This document shows positions 5,841-6,919 of a DNA stretch of 6,919 nucleotides, one piece after another. Within the stretch, counting starts at the first letter, position 1, and the number at the start of each line of letters is the position of its first letter. Source of the DNA: an uncultured bacterium (GTDB lineage Bacteria > Verrucomicrobiota > Kiritimatiellia > RFP12 > UBA1067); contig CAMIVJ010000144.1 in NCBI GenBank assembly GCA_946401765.1, positions 1-6,919 on the forward strand, read 5' to 3'. Under the pieces are notes generated by a model. The model worked only from the letters and a program-made list of their open reading frames with translations, did no database searches and was not told where the DNA came from. Both the position numbers and the translations under genes were made by a program.

Positions 5841-6919
5841 GTGCGCGTTGCGGCATTCAGAGTTTTCCTGTGTCTCGCGCCGTGCGCGCCGTTGCTAGGT
5901 GCACAATGGTTCGAGGTGTCGTTGGGCGGATATGCGCCCGGCGACGCCCTTTCGCAGCAGGGAGCGGAAGGGGGCGCGTGGCTTTCCGGTTCGCCTTCCG
6001 CAACGAACGTCTTCGACGGCGTGCGCAACGGAATGGAGATTGCTGGCGGCGGCGAGGTGGTGTTCGCGCCGAACGCCCCGCCGGCGGGACTTGGCATGGA
6101 GCGGTTTGACTTCTCGCTGCGTCCAGAGGCGCTCGCGCCGTTTTCGTCCTACGAATTCGACGGCGCGGCAGGTCTGGTGCCTGCTCTGGTGGATGACGAC
6201 GCGCCTGGCTACTACGGCTTCACGGCTAGAGGCTGGGTGGCCCTGACTGCGGAAGGAGCGGCGCCTGCGGCCGGCGAGTGGATGTACGGGCGCATCGAGC
6301 TCAAGCGCATGGCGGACGATGTGAGGCTGGTGAGCTACCTCGTGAAGCGGGGTGCCGAGTGGGTGCGCCTTGCTGACGCGGCTGGATGCGAGTGGTTCCG
6401 CGCCAAGGGCGCTTCCGCGCCTGTAGGCACCGTCTCGTTCACAGGAAAGGGGCGCTTCTCCGACTTCTCGGGGGCAGAGGACGAAGGCGAGCAGTTGAGG
6501 CTCTTCCGCTGGACGGGCGGTGCCGACGGCGACTGGAACGAAGCCTCGAACTGGACGATCGACGGCGCGGCGGCCGATGCGCCGCCCGGCGCAGAGGGCG
6601 ACATCGCGCTCGTGGAGGGCGAGGCCGCGCTCACGCGCGCCGGCGAGAGCGCCACGGCGCACGACCTCATGGTGGCGTTCGGCGAGGAAGGCTCTGTGCG
6701 GCACATGGGAGGAGATGTGATTACCTCGGTGGAGCTTGATGTGTCGCGGCCGCGCGTAGGCAAGGCGCTAGAGGCGAAGTGCGCCACGTTCCTCGGCATC
6801 TCGCCGGAACATGTCTATGAATGGCGGCGCGGTTCAACGGCAAAGGTCTACGATGCGGGCCTTCTGGGAAACATGGCGTCATACACGCCCGTGCGCGGCG
6901 ACTACGAACACTGGATAAA
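5841..6919 (+). CDS. Exported beta-rich surface protein with WTGG motif and Ig-like domain, 3'-truncated by the window
   Basis: The frame stays open from the GTG at 5841 to the right edge, giving 359 codons plus two bases. The start is supported by the GAGGTGA site nine bases upstream and by the immediate signal peptide (MRVAAFRVFLCLAPCAPLLGA, read as Arg2, hydrophobic core 8-19, cut after GA near residue 21). An in-frame TGA at 5829-5831 rules out any start further upstream. Residues about 22-215 form a beta-rich domain, possibly a divergent concanavalin-like fold, ending with GTVSFTGKGRFSDFSG. Residues 224-238 are WTGGADGDWNEASNW, the canonical tryptophan-framed motif, followed by a Pro/Gly/Asp segment. 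From about 303 the pattern VGKALEAK...VYEWRRG...ASYTPVRGDYEHW matches the layout of bacterial Ig-like repeats. No catalytic domain is reached before the edge, so the function of the full protein is open; a part in the same surface system is inferred from the operon. Confidence 0.85.
   Translation, partial: MRVAAFRVFLCLAPCAPLLGAQWFEVSLGGYAPGDALSQQGAEGGAWLSGSPSATNVFDGVRNGMEIAGGGEVVFAPNAPPAGLGMERFDFSLRPEALAPFSSYEFDGAAGLVPALVDDDAPGYYGFTARGWVALTAEGAAPAAGEWMYGRIELKRMADDVRLVSYLVKRGAEWVRLADAAGCEWFRAKGASAPVGTVSFTGKGRFSDFSGAEDEGEQLRLFRWTGGADGDWNEASNWTIDGAAADAPPGAEGDIALVEGEAALTRAGESATAHDLMVAFGEEGSVRHMGGDVITSVELDVSRPRVGKALEAKCATFLGISPEHVYEWRRGSTAKVYDAGLLGNMASYTPVRGDYEHWI
6510..6554 (+). other. WTGG...NW motif of the third protein
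   Basis: Residues 224-238 read WTGGADGDWNEASNW, with all three tryptophans of the W-x-G-x(n)-W-x(n)-N-W pattern, followed by a PPGAEGDIALV segment like the P..GD..h that usually follows it. It links this protein to the second gene. Confidence 0.7.
6747..6919 (+). other. Start of an Ig-like domain in the third protein
   Basis: Residues about 303-359 carry the spacing of bacterial Ig-like repeats: VGKALEAK (first strand), VYEWRRG (central Trp strand), ASYTPVRGDYEHW (the YTP..xDY.xW/I block). The domain is cut by the window edge, so its end and what follows are unknown. The call is by pattern only. Confidence 0.55.

Noticed and set aside
5870..5885. Lipobox in the signal peptide of the third gene
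   Set aside because: The cysteine at residue 15 follows L-A-P, with Pro at -1, and is followed by more hydrophobic sequence; a signal peptidase I cut after LLGA fits better.
5895..6704. Long open frame on the - strand (269 codons)
   Set aside because: It lies opposite the third gene, has an Arg/His-rich composition typical of the antisense of GC-rich coding DNA, has no ribosome-binding site I can see and no domain. The + frame has a signal peptide and recognisable motifs.

Overview
The window carries three genes on the + strand, head to tail and tightly packed, covering almost every base. All three look like large exported surface proteins. No housekeeping gene, RNA gene, mobile element or CRISPR array is visible. 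The first gene enters from the left edge and the third runs off the right edge, so only the middle gene is complete.

Region by region: (1) 1-2693 is the C-terminal 896 residues of a modular protein made of LamG-like (concanavalin A-like jelly-roll) domains alternating with a conserved linker domain of about 90-100 residues; the composite repeat is about 350 residues. (2) 2694-2735 is a 42-base gap holding a good Shine-Dalgarno sequence. (3) 2736-5831 is a complete 1031-residue protein with a signal peptide, a LamG-like domain, an unrecognised middle region, a Trp-rich WTGG...NW motif and a long beta-solenoid-like tail with an autotransporter-type (PATR) strand repeat, but no outer-membrane beta-barrel. 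(4) 5841-6919 is the start of a third exported protein that begins with GTG. It has a signal peptide, a beta-rich N-terminal region, the same Trp-rich motif in canonical form, and the beginning of an Ig-like domain.

The GC-rich sequence, the use of Shine-Dalgarno sites, the stacking of LamG-like domains and the PATR/WTGG motifs in proteins lacking a barrel suggest a member of the PVC group, most likely Verrucomicrobiota or Kiritimatiellota (perhaps gut-associated). This is inference from protein style; no taxonomic marker is present.

The tight spacing, the stop codon of gene 2 lying inside the probable ribosome-binding site of gene 3, and the shared domains point to one operon of glycan-binding or adhesive surface proteins. 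No catalytic site is visible in any of the three. The most unusual signals are a short shared C-terminal tail (G-[LI]-x-I-x-V-R-stop) on the first two proteins, and the repeated linker domain of gene 1, which I cannot assign to a known family.
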